The notes below the pieces were generated by a model. It was not told where the DNA came from and made no database searches. It was given only the letters and a program-made list of their open reading frames with translations. Position numbers and translations under genes: made by a program. This document shows, one piece after another, positions 12,201-22,992 of a stretch of DNA of 64,000 nucleotides (position 1 is the stretch's first letter; every line of letters starts with the position of its first letter). This DNA is from Sipunculus nudus. Lineage: Eukaryota; Annelida; Sipuncula; Golfingiida; Sipunculidae. The stretch covers positions 33,376,340-33,440,339 of the forward strand of contig CM049322.1 of the NCBI GenBank assembly GCA_026874595.1. Reading direction: 5' to 3'.

Positions 12201-15200
12201 GTTGTTCTTATTATCGTATTGCACACTGATATTCAATATTGTTTTACAATGTAGTTCTCTCTTTTTTTAAATGAAATGCAAAACTACCCGCCAGACCTCT
12301 TGTCAATATAAGCAGGTATCTTATTATGCGGATCATTAGATATCATTTTGTAGTTTTATATTCACTCTATATCAGTCTTTATTACTTCTAGTTTTTAATG
12401 CTCATATTGCAGGATCTCGGTTGCACCACTACTGTTATGAAGTATGACGTCAGTGATTTAAAACAGACAGAAGAGCTTTATCGACAAGTGTCCAAACTAG
12501 GTCCCATGGGGGGCATTTTCCACCTAGCTGCCGTGAGTTAAGTTTTAATTAAGGAATAACACTGAAAGAAAATGTTTGTTAATAATGTTAATTTATGATA
12601 ATACATTCAGACATTTATCCGATTAATGAATTGTTATCATGACATATAAAATGGTAATGCTGAGAAGTGAATTGGCTTCCTTTGCAAAATAGAAATTGTT
12701 ACATGAATATGTACAATGATTAAAGTAGAAAAGAGACGAACATTAAACCCTTCTCGGAGATAAGTCGATAAGATTTAATAAGAACAAATTCTTAAAACAT
12801 TATTTGCTTGTGAATGCTAACATATTTGTGTACGTGAACTGTTAATAAGTGAGATATTAATTCAATATAAACATATTACAAAAGCACTAATTTATTCATG
12901 AGCCAAACAACGTGCGCAGAAATCCAAGGTCTTGCCTTATTTGATTCGATTTATATAATATGGACCTCATACATTTGTTGCAGGTTCTTTGTGATGGCTT
13001 GTTTACGAGCCAGAGTAAGTTGAACTTCCAACAAGTTTGTTCAGCCAAAGCAGATGGGGCGCGCCATCTGGATACCGTAAGCCGGAGAATGCCCTGCATT
13101 CAACTTGACTACTTTGTCATGTTTTCCTCCATGGCAAGCGGCATCGGGAACGCAGGCCAGACCAACTATGCTTATGCGAACAGTGTTCTGGAAAGGATAT
13201 GTGAACAGAGAAGGAAGGATGGACTTTCCGGTGAGTTTTCTTCATTATATGGTTAACCCAATGTGACAATTTGAATAAGCATTCGACCGTATAATATTTA
13301 TATGTAGAACAGTGAAACCACGAAATTACGACGACAATCGGATCTAGATAAACTAAAATTATTTGGGATTATTATGAGTTAATAATATATATTTTTTGGT
13401 TATGTCCTTGGATGGTTTCATGGTTTATTTATATTTGTTATGTTTCCTTTGTGACATATAAAGTGTGGCTTTAATATGCCTGCCCCTTTATGTGAGTTAC
13501 ATTAGTAATAATTGATTACACCCATTCTAAGTGTAACATGAGGAAATAATAATATATGTATGACAGTTAACAAAATATGTAAAAAAATGTATCCAAGTGA
13601 TCAAACCTCAAACTATCATGAACCATTCGCGATGATTAATACAATTGTAAATATATTGAATATAGCGTGGCTGAACTTACCTTTGTGAATCATTTATTTT
13701 TAACTTTAATGTGATGCACACTAAAATAATCAGAGGCATTAAAATAAATCTTTTGCCTGTCCTACTTAAGGAGTGTGAAAACTGGTCCTCCCCCTATTCT
13801 GAAGAATATAAGTGATATCTAGTATAGAAATTTCATTTCATGAACAGCCCATGTAACATCTCCGTGAAGGATTTATTATTTGTTTGTGTTTTTATAAGCT
13901 GCTAGTAAACATGGTCATGTCTTAATGTTGACAAACAGAAAAAGCATGTAACCTTTGGTAGTTGGTTGTATTTACTTGGAAGTTGAAAGGTAACTATATG
14001 CAAAACGCCTTTACAAAGCCTTGCTTCGTCTGACACTTCACCAGTTATCCTTGTTAAATGTGTTTCATTTTATTTGGTTGCCTTGTGTTATAAACACAAA
14101 AATATAAACCAAGCCTTTGGGATCGGATTTTTTTTTGCCTTTTTTGTAAAATGTTCAAGGGATTATATTTATTTAATAGACGGTAGGTATATGAATAGGC
14201 CCCTTTTATATAATCTTTAGACGAGAACTGCAAACTAAAACCAGAATCTAAACTCTTGAATAATATCTGGTCTTGCTAACATATGATGATTCAATTTGTG
14301 TGCTGTATGTCATTACAGGTTTGGCTGTGCAGTGGGGGTTTATCGGTGACGTAGGCATCGTTCAAGATCAGCTGAGTGGCAACGACATGTATATGTTAGG
14401 TACAACAGATTTTTCAAATGGAAAATATTTCCCCTTGAGAGTTGAATAATTATGTAAAATGCAAGTCGCTACAGCTGTGGGACTGTGAGAATCGGTAAGG
14501 TGGCCGAGCTTTATATCTGTAGAACCAATGGGCAGAAACCATACTCGACAAGTAATAACACTAGAAGACATTTCTCTTATAATGTTAGAAGATATGACGG
14601 CAGAATGTATTTAAATATAATAATATGGGAAATGATAACCTGCAATGTTTCAGAGACAAAGTGTGACTTATACAGCATATTTAAATTATAAGATTAAGAC
14701 GATATGCGCGCCTACATCTTAAGCAAAAATTCTGATATTTCCTAACATAAAAACGTACAAGATGATATTGTCGCGTGCTATGTAAGAATATAAGTAATTT
14801 GTGGCTGATATGTTTTGACAGGTATAGTGCCACAGCGGATACCAAGCTTCCTGATCACGCTTGATACCTTCCTGCAATGTGGACTGACCATTGTCGGGAG
14901 CATGGTTGTCACAGAAAGACGAACAAATCAGCTTGACGCCGGGGATCATGTGGACCCTGCCACGGAAGCCGTAATGGCAGTGCTGTCAGTGTTAGGTAAC
15001 GTTCATGATTTTATCGTACTATGATGACATAGTATGACAGCCTCTGACAGTCACCTGACAGTCTGTAAGTGTCTAAATTTACTTTAATGATGTCCTGCCT
15101 TAATGTTTTGAAAATGATTTGCCTCATGATAAAACCAAGCTAGTTTCTATGCCTCATTTGTTTGGCCATCTGATGTGATGCGAGTAGTTTCTTATTGAAT

Positions 15201-15567
15201 TATCGTCATGAAATATTTCTATTTCCTCGGTTTACTTGATACATCGCATTATCAAATAACATACTTCGCTGATGAAATGAAGATGTTATGGTTGAACATT
15301 AGCTCATCCTGTACATGTTAATGCCATTCTGTAATTACGAAGATTACGCCTTTATTATTGCTTTCAGGTATTGAGTCTGAGGCCGATGTGAAGCCAGAGC
15401 GCCCCTTAGCGGAATATGGTTTAGATTCCTTAATGACCACTGAGATCAGACAAGTACTTGGCCGTAAATATTCTATACAGCTCACTCCGGCGGAAGTACA
15501 ACGCCTGACGACCGTGAAACTGAGGCAGATGATACAGAAGAAAGTTGAAAAGAACGACAGCGGCTGA
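4987..15567 (+). CDS. Animal FAS-like polyketide synthase (AFPK), 3' part, 13 exons
   Basis: The product is an iterative, multidomain type I synthase that extends acyl-CoA units on an acyl carrier domain, presumably in the cytosol. Thirteen exons with GT-AG introns join to 1,158 residues with no stop: 4987-6232, 6762-6916, 7410-7616, 8238-8326, 8697-9051, 9646-9768, 10740-10963, 11573-11830, 12413-12532, 12984-13230, 14319-14399, 14822-14995, 15368-15567. All phases match. Visible order is DH end, pseudo-methyltransferase, pseudo-KR segment, ER, KR, ACP, as in metazoan fatty acid synthase. The ACP exon ends in a stop, so there is no thioesterase, which is typical of AFPKs rather than FAS. KS, acyltransferase and most of DH are not in the window. 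A true FAS with a separate or lost TE is the alternative. Confidence 0.85.
6762..6916 (+). CDS. AFPK exon: pseudo-KR to ER junction
   Basis: [17 protein letters not shown] is the conserved FAS motif that leads into the enoyl reductase. Frame continuity selects the acceptor atgcag at 6760-6761 over an earlier acceptor at 6711-6712, which would give a stop. The donor at 6917 restores phase 1 for the next exon; a neighbouring GT at 6921 does not. Confidence 0.7.
7410..7616 (+). CDS. AFPK exon: enoyl reductase N-terminal part
   Basis: [19 protein letters not shown] matches the strongly conserved start of the FAS/MDR-type ER. The acceptor is cattcatacag and the donor is GGAG/GTAAAA, phase 1. Confidence 0.85.
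8020..8250 (+). repeat. Minisatellite of splice-acceptor-like units
   Basis: About five units share the core ttatcNNtttcgtcattNtag and end near 8040, 8105, 8153, 8203 and 8237, so spacing is 35-65 bp. The last unit supplies the real acceptor of the exon at 8238. The first unit even contains ggaaccagtgac, nearly the first exon bases. Confidence 0.65.
8238..8326 (+). CDS. AFPK exon: enoyl reductase, LGLEFSGRD motif
   Basis: This short exon encodes [18 protein letters not shown], the ER GLEFSG motif. Its acceptor lies in the last unit of a local minisatellite whose copies resemble the splice-site region. It ends in phase 0 at AAG/GTCAGT. Confidence 0.8.
8697..9051 (+). CDS. AFPK exon: enoyl reductase NADPH-binding core
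   Basis: The segment [15 protein letters not shown] is followed by the nucleotide-binding loop [14 protein letters not shown], equivalent to HSGSGGVGQAAI of FAS, and then by a GTEDK segment. The acceptor is ttttattccag and the donor is G/GTCAGT, phase 1. Confidence 0.9.
9240..9350 (+). repeat. SINE-like tRNA-related fragment with ATT tail
   Basis: A B-box-like GGTTCGAATCTT near 9290 is followed by a run of attatt units, a common SINE tail. The A box is poor. It lies in an AFPK intron. Confidence 0.4.
9646..9768 (+). CDS. AFPK exon: enoyl reductase, VDVVLNSL motif
   Basis: [14 protein letters not shown] and [12 protein letters not shown] are near-exact matches to conserved ER strands. The acceptor is ggcacag and the donor is G/GTATAT, phase 1. 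Confidence 0.9.
9930..10500. repeat. GC-rich insertion in AFPK intron, unidentified repeat
   Basis: The stretch is clearly richer in GC than the flanking intron and contains repeated cgtccgag, ttccga and cgagg words. Open frames on both strands have no recognisable domain. It looks like an inserted repeat of unknown class. Confidence 0.4.
10740..10963 (+). CDS. AFPK exon: enoyl reductase C-terminus
   Basis: [13 protein letters not shown] and [16 protein letters not shown] match the end of the FAS enoyl reductase. The acceptor is atattttag; it ends in phase 0 at CAG/GTATTG. Confidence 0.9.
11095..11420 (+). repeat. Dispersed repeat related to the 50-52 kb array
   Basis: The words gttaacagggcacagatcgtt and attagacct match the anchor of the tandem array units near 50.4-52.4 kb. 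This is a single diverged copy in an AFPK intron. Confidence 0.5.
11573..11830 (+). CDS. AFPK exon: ketoreductase N-terminus
   Basis: The Rossmann NADPH motif [14 protein letters not shown] is followed by [16 protein letters not shown], as in the FAS KR. The exon starts at TTG after the acceptor gattcaag, so TTG here is not an initiation codon. It ends in phase 0. Confidence 0.9.
12413..12532 (+). CDS. AFPK exon 9: ketoreductase middle
   Basis: KYDVSD and [13 protein letters not shown] match the KR strand leading to the catalytic half. The acceptor is catattgcag and the donor is GCC/GTGAGT. The last 17 bases, from 12516, form the left edge of the 8.6-kb duplication. Confidence 0.85.
12984..13230 (+). 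CDS. AFPK exon 10: ketoreductase catalytic part (copy 1)
   Basis: MFSSMASG supplies the catalytic serine and [20 protein letters not shown] the catalytic tyrosine and asparagine of the short-chain reductase. The lysine in the SAKADG segment fits the KR lysine. Ends in phase 1. Confidence 0.9.
14319..14399 (+). CDS. AFPK exon 11: ketoreductase end (copy 1)
   Basis: [15 protein letters not shown] is the KR C-terminal motif of metazoan FAS. The acceptor is gtcattacag; phase 1 to phase 1. Confidence 0.88.
14822..14995 (+). CDS. AFPK exon 12: KR-ACP linker (copy 1)
   Basis: The start [17 protein letters not shown] matches the conserved KR end of FAS, and the end [10 protein letters not shown] begins the first ACP helix. 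Splice sites gttttgacag and G/GTAACG keep the frame. Confidence 0.88.
15368..15567 (+). CDS. AFPK exon 13: acyl carrier domain and stop (copy 1)
   Basis: The motif [15 protein letters not shown] carries the serine that receives the phosphopantetheine arm. The protein ends about 40 residues later at TGA after KKVEKNDSG, leaving no room for a thioesterase. Chain release must therefore use another route. Confidence 0.9.
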
Positions 15568-18379
15568 TAACCTGAAATAAGTGCAGGGTGCAAAGGACCT
15601 GCGAAAGGGCAACAAAAGAGGAGTACAGTAGTAGATGTGTCAGGGCTAAATAGACGCGCCAGCTGGTTCATTGAGAAGTTGGAGAAGTCAAAAATAGGCC
15701 AGAAAATGTGCAGACTTCAGAGATTCCGATGCTTTCTTTCGTCTGTATGCCTGCATTTATTCTCGGCAAGTGACGCGATTTGCATAGTCACTACAAAACA
15801 ACTTCTAGACATATTTTCATTTGAATGGATGTACAGGGTACTTATTACATTCCTCAGCAACTAACCAGTGACCTTTACAGCTAAAAGTTTTGAAAAAAAA
15901 CTAAGTCTGTTCGTGAGTTGCACTACTTTCAGTTGTTCAGACATACCTACTGGCATATGGTAACGAGATGAGACATCACTTTGAGACATTCCAGCTATAT
16001 GGAAATTTAAAGAGTTTTTTTTTCTTTGTTCGTCTTTGCGTCATTTAAACGTGTATTTTACTTCTAAATGGGTTCTTTTTAAGCAAACGTCAAACAAATG
16101 ATTCATGAAATAATTGTATTACATAGTAGTTTTACAACAATATTTTGTAATTTAGAAAATCAAGATTTTAAGATATTTGCATTTGGTTTTACTTGGGCAC
16201 ATACAAATAATTAGAGCACACCATTTATAAAGAAAATATTTATTCTAATACAAAATCCAGGGTATTGATTTTGTATTCGGATACCAAGAAATAAGAGTTG
16301 AGGTCATGACACGTATGTGCTTCTGTATTAATCTCGACGAAGATTCGTAGATAATGATAATAAAAAAATAAAGGGAAGCTTTGATTTTTATAACCCTGAT
16401 CACATATTTGGTGAGCTACATGTTGTATTAATTACTTCTATGGTGACGATGATAAATGAAGCAAGCAAATTTCATAAAGTTAGTCTTAATATGTTAAGAA
16501 GTTTAATGAACATAGACATAGGGCATTAAAGCATCTTGGATCGGGATAGTGTACCCAGAGGTAACCATGCATGCTCATGTAGCTTAGTCATGATTTTATT
16601 GACCAGGGCATTTGTCTAATATTGCCAACATTTACATTGAAAGTTAGTTACATTTCTTAGAACAGATTTAGTATCCAGTTATTTTAGTAAATATGAACTG
16701 GTAATGTTATTTGAATATGCGATCATGATAAACTCAGGAGGTGCTAACAGAGTTACCAGGAAAATTTAATGGAATGATTACGCACATAATTTGCTGTTTT
16801 AACACTAAATCGTTAGTAAAAATATGTTAAAAGGATAAGGATTCATAGAAATTATGTATAAATATATCAAGAGGAAATCGGCCATTGTTTCGTTTACTTA
16901 TGCTTTGAGAAGCCAGTTTTACAGGTGCCATGAGGAAATGACACTGCATATGTTTTTATGAGTTAACAAAAAACTTGCTCTGTGAAGTATTTTAATCGAT
17001 TTTTTTTGCCGCTAGGTATCCCCTTTTAGCCAAAATATAGTTTATCTAATGAATAAGGTAGAAAAGTAGATGATCGCGTATATTGATTTAATTGTCATTA
17101 TATATATTATAGAATTTAGGCAACATTTTTTAAATAAATATTAACCAATCAGATTATGGCAGAACCCTTTTTAAAAACCTATTCTGTTTTATTAACACGT
17201 TTTTAAAAATTATCTGTACATTATATCAATAAAGAATGGTATGTCACACAGTGGTTTTACAAGAATCGTGCTTATATCAACATTCATATAATTTCTTCGG
17301 GAATTGGACAAGAGGAATTCACGTGCGGGTAAAGTTTCATCAGATTTAGCAAACTAACATTTGGGACTCAATCAATGGAAAATCGCTGAATTTTAAGTGA
17401 AGCCAAATTCATTTCATTATAAGTCTTCATTTAAATATGTAACATTTCTGTTTACTTGCAGCAAGCAAGAAGAAAAAACTGATTACGCAAAATATTGGCG
17501 TTGTCTGTCCAAATATTGGTTAAGTTGGCAAATACTTCCACTCATTGCCCCAGTATGAACCTCGGATATTTGAAGGACTCATATGTGATATTCGCTACAT
17601 GATACTCTCTTAATGTCTCGTATTTCATTAAAAAGGACATACTAGCCTTAGCTGGGTTTAACTATTAGCGTTTACGAATGGAATGCGTAAACGTAAACGT
17701 ATTTTCAAGTACCGATAGACGTAACTGAACACTAGTTTTTATCACTAAAGTCCCTATGTTGAATTCCTGATATTTGCATATTAAGGCGTCACACTGCTCT
17801 TTTAGGACCTGACGATACCCGCATTTGTATATCAGGCAATCAAGCCTCATGTAAATTGCAACGTTGCTATGATAACGTCAACAGGCGTCCCGTGGACACT
17901 AGACAGCAAGACACGCTTCGTAGCGTTCGCACTGAAATTATGTATTCAGATAGGCTATTCATTGACGTTCTTGTCCCATGATCTATTTCTGCTGTGGGAC
18001 CATTAGGGTCCATAGGCCAAATATAAGTGTATTGTATAGGTCCAGTTAAATTCCTTATTCCGAAATGACAAAACACAGCAATTTCATGTGAACCAGCGTA
18101 TTGGTTACCTAAGCTACTGACAAGCTGCCAACACGTGATCTTTGCAGCAAGTGGGTACATGTATTACTTTTTACTGCGCTTGTCGGGTGTACTGATTAGC
18201 TCACGCTGACTGGCTGAGCCAGAGTTTGTTAGGCCTAGATTTTGTTTAAACAAGCCCACAAGAGCGATGACCTGATAGACGATAATAGTTTTATTACGTA
18301 AACATCGATGTGAGCGTTTTCTGTATTTATGAGAATATTCTCTGTTAGTATTCTCACGCAGAAGCCCCACTTACAAAAT
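15568..18379 (+). other. AFPK 3' flank, no further gene seen (copy 1)
   Basis: AT-rich sequence with many stops in all frames. It probably holds the 3' UTR and intergenic DNA. AATAAA occurs at 16359-16364, 16367-16372 and near 17229, any of which could be the cleavage signal. Confidence 0.5.
16359..16372 (+). terminator. Candidate polyadenylation signals of AFPK
   Basis: Two AATAAA hexamers lie within 14 bases, about 800 bp past the stop codon. Without a transcript the real end cannot be chosen. The same sequence recurs 8,593 bp downstream. Confidence 0.3.
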
Positions 18380-18583
18380 TTTCCCTGAGTAGGCCTATCG
18401 TCGCCCACTTCCGCCTCATTTTCGGTATCTAGGTCATGCCTCGTTTCGGTAGAGACACTTATTCTTCTGGCGTTTCTGCTAGACGGACGTGTCGATGGGC
18501 TCCTCCCGTCCGTCCGCTGTTGGTTTTCACATGTTCGTTGCTTCACTTACTGTAAGTACACTTTTAATTTTCCCTTGATCACC

Positions 18584-18940
18584 ATGAAAGTCTCTCGGAC
18601 TTGTTCGTCTTGTGCGGCGTCTCTCCCTTCCTGGGATACACACCCCTCTTGTCTCGGCTGTCGCTCCAGTGAGGGCACGTGCCTTGGTGAGGCGGACCCG
18701 TGTTTTTATTGTCATACATGGCCGCCCTCTCATGGGCTCGGCTTCATGCATGGTCGACTACCCCTGATCCTCTTATGCCCTCTCCTGCGCAGTCTTCAAC
18801 TCCGGGGGGGGGGGGTCCTTCCCTCTGAGTCTGGTCAAGTGGCTTTAAGCTCCCCCATTGCAGATCCCCTTCTCGTTCCTGGCCCTGTCCCTCCCTCCCC
18901 AGGGCTGTGTCGCCTAGACCCCTGTTTGGGCTCCGGCTAG
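18584..18940 (+). pseudogene. DIRS-like 5' ORF with Cys-rich N-terminus (copy 1)
   Basis: The N-terminus has paired cysteines (CSSCAASLPSW, then SCLGC), a zinc-ribbon-like pattern common at the start of gag-like ORFs in DIRS elements. A 12-base G run near 18803 and a 15-base C run near 18949 interrupt the frame, so the downstream gag is out of register. Confidence 0.45.
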
Positions 18941-19405
18941 GACGCTAGCCCCCCCCCCCCCCCTTCCAGGAAGCGTCCGGCCCCTGCCCCGTCCGGGCCC
19001 CCCGAGAAGGCTCTTGCCGGTTCCCTCATTCATCGTCTCGTCAGTTTTTTTTATTCCTTACGGGCGGATTTCGACCTTGAGTCTGAATCCGCGCCCCAAG
19101 CCGCGGCTCCGGGGCAGGTTTCTTCTGCCGATCCTCCTGTGTTATCTCTGCTGCGTCCCGTTCGGATGGAGATCGCTCGTTCCCCACATGCTCCGGCGCA
19201 GGTAGGTGCTCCCCCTCTGCTTGATCCCCCCTTCCCAGCCGTCTGTCCCTTCGCCCCCTCATGGACCGCGTTCTTGACCGTCCTTCCGGTGGTTCGGTTC
19301 CCCTCCCGTCCGCGTCCCCGCCCGCCCTGCGGTTCCCGTCTGTGTCCAGGCCGCTCCTAAGCCATTGTCCGCTCTTGATTACCCGTCCGTCCGTCCGTTC
19401 TCCGC

Positions 19406-20437
19406 TTGTGTTTACAGATCAGGCTCCTCCGGCCGGCACGGATCAGTGGACTTCTCTCAACACACAGACAGGCGTGGCGCACTATGAAATCTGACCTCCT
19501 TGTTCAGGTGGCCCGCGCCATGCAGGCGTCTCGACCGGACGGGCGGACCTTCCAGCGCCTCCGGCCGCCGCCCACCTCTGCCGCATCGGCCGGGTTCTAC
19601 CTGAACCCGTCCACGCTCTCAGCTCCGACTTGCGGGCCTCAGGTATGCATGGAATTCACCGATGAGACGGCTCGGCTCCTTGACAATCATCATGCCGCCA
19701 TCACCGGCGCTATATTCTCGTCTTCTGGGTCGACGGTGTCGCCTGGCGCGAGGCCCCCTTGGCAGATCGGTACTATATGGTCACCTAAGGCGAATCGGGC
19801 GACCTGCCTTGACAGGCTCGTCCCGTCTCCCGCCTTCCCCGCTGTACCATCGGATCAAACCTTCTCTGACGGTAAGTTACTTTATTCACCGGCGGCGCAT
19901 GTATCCGATTCTCAGCTGTCGGATATGGAGTCTCTCGCCCGCCAGGCCGCCGGCGTTGTCAACGACCTACAGGCCGTCACAAGCCTATTGTCTATTTTTT
20001 CGGATCCTGCCATATTAGATAAAATATGGCAGGCTTCCGCTCACGCATGTGCTGATTTACACTTGACATTGCGGCTGGTGGAGGATTGTATCCATCTCCG
20101 CCGCGTCGGGTGTCTCCGAACCCTTCGATCCGTCCAGCCCGCGCTGTCGCCCGCGGAACTCTCGGATCTGTACACTCAGCCATTCACCGGATCTCTACTC
20201 TTCGGGGGTCATCTGTCTCGAGTGTATGAGGCTGCCCTGGATCGTTGGGATCGTCAGGCCCGCCTCCGGTCATCGCCACCCCCGGCCTCGCAGGTGTCTC
20301 GCCCTTACCGGTCCCGTACTGCTCCAGTCCGGGCTCCCGCCGCTAGCCGCTCGGTGGCTCCCGCTCGGACGTCCGGGTCTCGCCAGCCCTCCTCCTTTCG
20401 TGGTAAATCCTCTCGGAGGGGGCGCGGCCGTAAGTGA
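19406..20437 (+). CDS. DIRS-like gag protein (copy 1)
   Basis: A 343-residue open frame with an internal Met at about 19484. The middle is helical and the C-terminus is rich in Arg and Ser (GKSSRRGRGRK), fitting a nucleic-acid-binding gag-like protein. It overlaps the start of the RT frame by four bases, as expected for a compact retroelement. It is predicted from position and composition, not from a conserved catalytic motif. Confidence 0.6.
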   Translation: MCLQIRLLRPARISGLLSTHRQAWRTMKSDLLVQVARAMQASRPDGRTFQRLRPPPTSAASAGFYLNPSTLSAPTCGPQVCMEFTDETARLLDNHHAAITGAIFSSSGSTVSPGARPPWQIGTIWSPKANRATCLDRLVPSPAFPAVPSDQTFSDGKLLYSPAAHVSDSQLSDMESLARQAAGVVNDLQAVTSLLSIFSDPAILDKIWQASAHACADLHLTLRLVEDCIHLRRVGCLRTLRSVQPALSPAELSDLYTQPFTGSLLFGGHLSRVYEAALDRWDRQARLRSSPPPASQVSRPYRSRTAPVRAPAASRSVAPARTSGSRQPSSFRGKSSRRGRGRK

Positions 20438-21117
20438 CTCTCCTGTCCGGTCGGCGGCCGCCTTCAGGCCTGTTATCCCGCCTGGAGGCGTATCACGTCG
20501 CATCGCCTAGTGTTAAGTACCATTCGTTTCGGTTTCCGAATTTCGTTTTTAAGTCCTCCGCCCCGCACGGCGTTTCCGTTCGTTACACCCCCGCCCAAGG
20601 ATCCGGGCAAGCGTCTCGCACTCGATGCTATTCAGTCACTTCTCCTGAAGGCGCCATTATCCCAGTCAGTCCAGATACTCCCGGTTTTTATTCCCGCATC
20701 TTCCTTGTACCCAAGCCACACGGGAAGTGGCGACCGATTATCGATCTGAAACACCTCAATGCTTACATTCGACCGCCCCGGTTTCGGATGTTCAATATTC
20801 CCGCTGTGCTCCGCACCATTCGCCCGGGCGACTGGGCGTTCAAGATCGATTTGACGGACGCGTATTTCCATGTGCATATCCACCCTGTGTCTCAGCCGTT
20901 CCTTCGGTTCGTCTACGGCGCTCGCGTGTTTCAATTCCGAGCCCTCCCGTTCTGGATCAATATAGCGCCCTGGATCTTTACGGTCCTGGTTCATACTGTG
21001 ACAACTTACCTACGGTGCGTCGGGGTATCCGTGCCCCCGTACTTGGACGACTGGCTCGTTCACGCTCCTTCTTGCGATCTGCTTCTCCACCACACCGTGC
21101 CCTCGTGCTTTTCCACC
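20434..21117 (+). pseudogene. DIRS-like reverse transcriptase, truncated (copy 1)
   Basis: The motifs FLVPKPHGKWRPIIDLKHLN, KIDLTDAYFHVHIH and the catalytic PPYLDDWLVH are present; YLDDW is characteristic of the DIRS group. The frame runs into AFPK exon-9 sequence at the duplication joint and stops at once. The remaining RT and RNase H are missing from this copy. Confidence 0.8.
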
Positions 21118-21576
21118 TAGCTGCCGTGAGTTAAGTTTTAATTAAGGAATAACACTGAAAGAAAATGTTTGTTAATAATGTTAATTTATGATAATACATT
21201 CATACATTCATTCGATTAATGAATTGTTATCATTACATATAAAATGGTAATGCTGAGAAGTGAATTGGCTTCCTTTGCAAAATAGAAATTGTTACATGAA
21301 TATGTACAATGATAAAAGTAGAAAAGAGACGAACATTAAACCCTTCTCGGAGATAAGTCGATAAGATTTAATAAGAACAAATTCTTAAAACATTATTTGC
21401 TTGTGAATGCTAACATATTTGTGTACGTGAACTATTAATAAGTGAGATATTAATTCAATATAAACATATTACAAAAGCACTAATTTATTCATGAGCCAAA
21501 CAACGTGCGCAAAAATCCAAGGTCTAGCCTTATTTGATTCGATTTATATAATATGGACCTCAAACATTTGTTGCAG

Positions 21577-21823
21577 GTTCTTTGTGATGGCTTGTTTACG
21601 AGCCAGTGTAAGTTGAACTTCCAACAAGTTTGTTCAGCCAAAGCAGATGGGGCGCGCCATCTGGATACCGTAAGCCGGAGAATGCCCTGCATTCAACTTG
21701 ACTACTTTGTCATGTTTTCCTCCATGGCAAGCGGCATCGGGAACGCAGGCCAGACCAACTATGCTTATGCGAACAGTGTTCTGGAAAGGATATGTGAACA
21801 GAGAAGGAAGGATGGACTTTCCG
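21577..21823 (+). CDS. Duplicated AFPK exon 10': KR catalytic part
   Basis: Both splice sites and the catalytic motifs of exon 10 are intact. One base change makes SQSK into SQCK. It is preceded by the exon-9 tail at 21109-21125, so no intact KR N-terminus lies next to it. Confidence 0.8.
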
Positions 21824-22911
21824 GTGAGTTTTCTTCATTATATGGTTAACCCAATGTGACAATTTGAATAAGCATTCGACCGTATAATATTTATATGTAG
21901 AACAGTGAAACCACGAAATTACGACGACAATCGGATCTAGATAAACTAAAATTATTTGGGATTATTATGAGTTAATAATATATATTTTTTGGTTATGTCC
22001 TTGGATGGTTTCATGGTTTATTTATATTTGTTATGTTTCCTTTGTGACATATAAAGTGTGGCTTTAATATGCCTGCCCCTTTATGTGAGTTACATTAGTA
22101 ATAATTGATTACACCCATTCTAAGTGTAACATGAGGAAATAATAATATATGTATGACAGTTAACAAAATATGTAAAAAAATGTATCCAAGTGATCAAACC
22201 TCAAACTATCATGAACCATTCGCGATGATTAATACAATTGTAAATATATTGAATATAGCGTGGCTGAACTTACCTTTGTGAATCATTTATTTTTAACTTT
22301 AATGTGATGCACACTAAAATAATCAGAGGCATTAAAATAAATCTTTTGCCTGTCCTACTTAAGGAGTGTGAAAACTGGTCCTCCCCCTATTCTGAAGAAT
22401 ATAAGTGATATCTAGTATAGAAATTTCATTTCATGAACAGCCCATGTAACATCTCCGTGAAGGATTTATTATTTGTTTGTGTTTTTATAAGCTGCTAGTA
22501 AACATGGTCATGTCTTAATGTTGACAAACAGAAAAAGCATGTAACCTTTGGTAGTTGGTTGTATTTACTTGGAAGTTGAAAGGTAACTATATGCAAAACG
22601 CCTTTACAAAGCCTTGCTTCGTCTGACTCTTCACCAGTTATCCTTGTTAAATGTGTTTCATTTTATTTGGTTGCCTTGTGTTATAAACACAAAAATATAA
22701 ACCAAGCCTTTGGGATCGGATTTTTTTTGGCCTTTTTTGTAAAATGTTCAAGGGATTATATTTATTGAATAGACGGTAGGTATATGAATAGGCCCCTTTT
22801 ATATAATCTTTAGACGAGAACTGCAAACTAAAACCAGAATCTAAACTCTTGAATAATATCTGGTCTTGCTAACATATGATGATTCAATTTGTGTGCTGTA
22901 TGTCATTACAG

Positions 22912-22992
22912 GTTTGGCTGTGCAGTGGGGGTTTATCGGTGACGTAGGCATCGTTCAAGATCAGCTGAGTGGCAACGACATGTATATGTTAG
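22912..22992 (+). CDS. Duplicated AFPK exon 11': KR end
   Basis: Identical in coding sequence to exon 11, with conserved splice sites. Confidence 0.8.

Larger units (their letters stand above)
12516..21108 (+). repeat. 8.6-kb tandem duplication, left unit
   Basis: This unit runs from the last 17 bases of AFPK exon 9 to the middle of the DIRS-like reverse transcriptase. It is repeated directly at 21109-29703 with a constant offset of 8,593 bp. The offset becomes 8,595 after two homopolymer length changes in the retroelement. Confidence 0.95.
18380..21108 (+). mobile_element. DIRS-like retroelement, copy 1, truncated in RT
   Basis: The sequence changes abruptly from AT-rich to strongly GC-rich near 18370-18550. 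Leader, gag-like ORFs and the first two thirds of a reverse transcriptase follow in order. The copy breaks off at 21108, where the second duplication unit begins. The exact 5' terminus and terminal repeats cannot be placed. Confidence 0.8.

Noticed and set aside
15637-15864. 75-codon plus-strand frame just after the ACP stop as a thioesterase remnant
   Set aside because: It has no GxSxG motif or FAS-TE similarity and lies in the 3' UTR.
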